Shown here piece after piece: positions 6,076 to 7,430 of a stretch of DNA of 7,430 nucleotides. The DNA lies in the NCBI GenBank assembly GCA_025453715.1, contig JALOPT010000083.1, positions 1 through 7,430 on the forward strand, given 5' to 3'. A model generated the notes under the pieces. That model made no database searches. It was given only the letters and a program-made list of their open reading frames with translations, and had not been told where the DNA came from. A program made the position numbers and the translations under genes. The DNA is from Methanoregulaceae archaeon. GTDB lineage: Archaea; Halobacteriota; Methanomicrobia; Methanomicrobiales; Methanospirillaceae. The first letter of the stretch is position 1, and every line of letters begins with the position of its first letter.

Positions 6076-6085
6076 ATTATATAAT
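6076..6085. promoter_or_regulatory. Palindromic TATA element in the divergent intergenic region
   Basis: ATTATATAAT is a perfect 10-base palindrome, so it can be read as a TATA box in either direction. Leftward it predicts a start near 6055 for the FAD-oxidoreductase operon; rightward, near 6107, upstream of the short ORF at 6139. The gene at 6246 also has its own candidate, TAATAAAA at 6180-6187, predicting a start near 6210. The leftward operon has a second candidate near 6027-6033. Confidence 0.45.
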
Positions 6086-6138
6086 TCCCACACACCATCA
6101 TCCTTTCCCTGCCCGGTGTCATCCCTGCAGGTGAACCA

Positions 6139-6234
6139 ATGCACAACAACCTCATGAGGGTACTATCCAGGCAGCGGGCTAATAAAACCAGCCGGGTTGG
6201 TACAATCCAGTTACTTTTTCTGTCCCGGGGTTGA
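6139..6234 (+). CDS. Possible 31-residue leader or small basic peptide
   Basis: This short ORF begins at an ATG preceded at four bases by AGGTGA (6129-6134). That is a six-base match to the archaeal Shine-Dalgarno consensus and the best ribosome binding site in the window. It encodes MHNNLMRVLSRQRANK and then TSRVGTIQLLFLSRG, with five Arg and one Lys. Its TGA at 6232-6234 overlaps a TTG (6231) that is in frame with the next gene, as in a coupled TTGA arrangement. This suggests a leader or coupling ORF for the four-cysteine protein gene. No homologue is recognised, and in a region this short the AGGTGA could be coincidence. Confidence 0.35.
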   Translation: MHNNLMRVLSRQRANKTSRVGTIQLLFLSRG

Positions 6235-6245
6235 TTTCGGATGTA

Positions 6246-6776
6246 ATGGTAGAAGAGACTGATATACCGGATGCCGCGAAATGGCTGATAGCAAGCCGTC
6301 TTGCATCCCGGCTCCCCGTGATGTACGACATCGCATTCCGGAAGAAAGTGGGGGATGAGTATGACGAGATTGAGCAGGACATCTGGATCGAGACGGGAAA
6401 AGAGGCAAAATCTGTCGCTGATGCATTCAAGCTACCGGTAAAAACAGCACCAGACCTGGCAAACACCTACCGGACAATTTCAAAGATTTTTTTCAGTCCG
6501 GATTATAACATGGAGCACATCAAATTTGAGGAAGACAAGTCAGTAGTAAGGGTCACAAAATGCCCCTTTATTTTCAGGGAGATGGAGATGCGGGGCCATA
6601 CAGAGCCGCTTTTTTCGAAATGCCTGGCCTTCAGCATTTCTGCAATTGAAAACCTTAACCCTGATTACTCGCTCCGGTTTGTACGGAGCATGTGCATGGG
6701 GGATAAAGCATGCGAGATGAAAATCGTCCTCAGGGAGACTCTTTCCGAGGATAAAAAACAAGTCCAGAAAAAGTGA
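6246..6776 (+). CDS. Small protein with four conserved-looking cysteines, resembling the ATC-hydrolase/V4R-like group
   Basis: This 176-residue soluble protein has no signal peptide or membrane helix. Its C-terminal half has a regular cysteine layout: CPF (C106), SKCLAFSIS (C126), then LNPDYSLRFVRSMCMGDKACEM (C150, C156). This recalls proteins annotated as L-2-amino-thiazoline-4-carboxylic acid hydrolase-like and the C-terminal cysteines of 4-vinyl-reductase (V4R) sensor domains, which are common in methanogens and anaerobes. I make this link from memory of motif shape, so function is open. The cysteines could bind a metal or a small ligand. The ATG at 6246 is the preferred start. A TTG at 6231 is in frame and overlaps the stop of the preceding short ORF, so a coupled start adding five residues is possible. 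The gene is convergent with SepCysS, with an 18-base gap. Confidence 0.65.
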   Translation: MVEETDIPDAAKWLIASRLASRLPVMYDIAFRKKVGDEYDEIEQDIWIETGKEAKSVADAFKLPVKTAPDLANTYRTISKIFFSPDYNMEHIKFEEDKSVVRVTKCPFIFREMEMRGHTEPLFSKCLAFSISAIENLNPDYSLRFVRSMCMGDKACEMKIVLRETLSEDKKQVQKK

Positions 6777-6801
6777 AGTGGTCGGGAGGAAATATCACTT
6801 C
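6775..6801. terminator. Inverted repeat between convergent stop codons
   Basis: GAAGTG (6775-6780) and CACTTC (6796-6801) are perfect six-base complements with a 15-base loop. They span the stops of the four-cysteine gene (6774-6776) and of SepCysS (6795-6797). The position suggests a shared bidirectional terminator hairpin, but no oligo-T tract accompanies it, so this is a weak call. Confidence 0.3.
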
Positions 6802-7430
6802 GATACGTGGAGCCCGTTTTGAAGGGCTATTTCCTGGAAGGCATTTGCTGTATATCGCGCCTGTGCATCGGTCATTCCATAGGTATTAAACTTCCATACC
6901 TTTGTTGCACCGGGTATTGTACCGGCAATTCCTCTCTCTTTGAGGGCACTTGTCAGGAAAAAACCACGCTTTTTATGATTCCGGGCAACGGTATCGAATG
7001 ACCCGGTGGTATCAATCCTCGTGAGGGTATGGTTCCTTGGGTTCTCCGATTTCAGCACGGTACCATCAATGGCAAGGAGTGCATCCACGATCATCCTGCC
7101 GTTTGAAAGGTGGCGTTCCCATTGTTTCACCCGTTCGCGCACGTGGGGGAACGAGGCCATCATACCGACGAGGGTGACACCCATAAGGGTGCAGCCCATC
7201 ATCTCCACTTCCTTTATCCCGAATGTCCGTTTTGTCAGGTCAGCCTGGGTCTTCGTTGTCCGGAACACCTCATCAGCACGTTCTTTTGTTACCGCAAGCA
7301 CACCGGAGGGTGCAGGTGAGGCCATGCTCTTGTGGGCAGACCCGACGACAAAATCAGCACCAAGGTCACGGCCGTCAACCGGCATAATGCCGACCGTGTA
7401 GGCCCCGTTATAGAGCACCGGGATGTCGTT
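6795..7430 (-). CDS. pscS: O-phospho-L-seryl-tRNA:Cys-tRNA synthase (SepCysS), C-terminal half
   Basis: SepCysS is a pyridoxal-phosphate enzyme that converts phosphoseryl-tRNA(Cys), made by SepRS, to Cys-tRNA(Cys) using a sulfur donor. It is the tRNA-dependent cysteine pathway of methanogens and related archaea. The 211 visible residues run from the right edge to a TGA at 6795-6797. They start NDIPVLYNGAYTVG and include the PLP-lysine motif VVGSAHKSMASPAPSG, in which Lys forms the Schiff base. EVEMMGCTLMG follows; its Cys appears to be the third of the family's conserved catalytic cysteines. ASFPHVRERVKQWE and the C-terminal GTIPGATKVWKFNTYG segment also fit. The first two conserved cysteines and the start lie outside the window. 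GTG at 7418 is an internal Val codon, not the start. Confidence 0.93.
   Translation of the reverse strand, partial: NDIPVLYNGAYTVGIMPVDGRDLGADFVVGSAHKSMASPAPSGVLAVTKERADEVFRTTKTQADLTKRTFGIKEVEMMGCTLMGVTLVGMMASFPHVRERVKQWERHLSNGRMIVDALLAIDGTVLKSENPRNHTLTRIDTTGSFDTVARNHKKRGFFLTSALKERGIAGTIPGATKVWKFNTYGMTDAQARYTANAFQEIALQNGLHVSK

Overview
The window looks like chromosomal DNA from a methanogenic archaeon, most likely of the Methanomicrobiales. The strongest marker is a partial SepCysS gene at the right edge. This enzyme makes Cys-tRNA from phosphoseryl-tRNA and is largely confined to methanogens and relatives. Supporting signs are archaeal TATA-like boxes close to start codons, T-rich tracts after stop codons, and a secreted protein with a Thr/Pro-rich stalk and C-terminal membrane anchor. 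The taxonomic placement is inferred from content, not from a search.

Layout from left to right. (1) 2-517 (+) is the 3' end of an MscS-type mechanosensitive channel. (2) 636-1529 (+) is an exported, C-terminally anchored surface protein, followed by a clear T-rich terminator. (3) 1778-3016 (-) is a NERD nuclease-like domain, one membrane helix and an external CAP/SCP domain in a single polypeptide. (4) 3017-3362 is non-coding; it holds a TATA box and two short inverted repeats. (5) 3363-3821 (-) is a small exported protein of unknown function. (6) 3922-5983 (-) is a two-gene operon: a CrtI/phytoene-desaturase-like FAD oxidoreductase (4460-5983) overlapping by 8 bases a peptide methionine sulfoxide reductase A (3922-4467). 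(7) 5984-6245 is a divergent promoter region that contains a 31-codon ORF with a strong ribosome binding site. (8) 6246-6776 (+) is a small four-cysteine protein, convergent with (9) the SepCysS gene at 6795-7430 (-).

The most notable features are lesions in the minus-strand redox operon. The FAD oxidoreductase reads in one frame from its Rossmann motif to its C-terminal FAD motif but has a single in-frame TAA after residue 145. The downstream MsrA has Ser in place of the catalytic Cys of the family's GCFW motif and lacks a second conserved active-site Asp. Together they suggest an operon losing its original function, or a repurposed one. The NERD-membrane-CAP fusion is the other unusual object: it physically joins a predicted cytoplasmic nuclease-fold domain to an extracellular CAP domain.

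I see no CRISPR array, insertion sequence, tRNA or rRNA gene.
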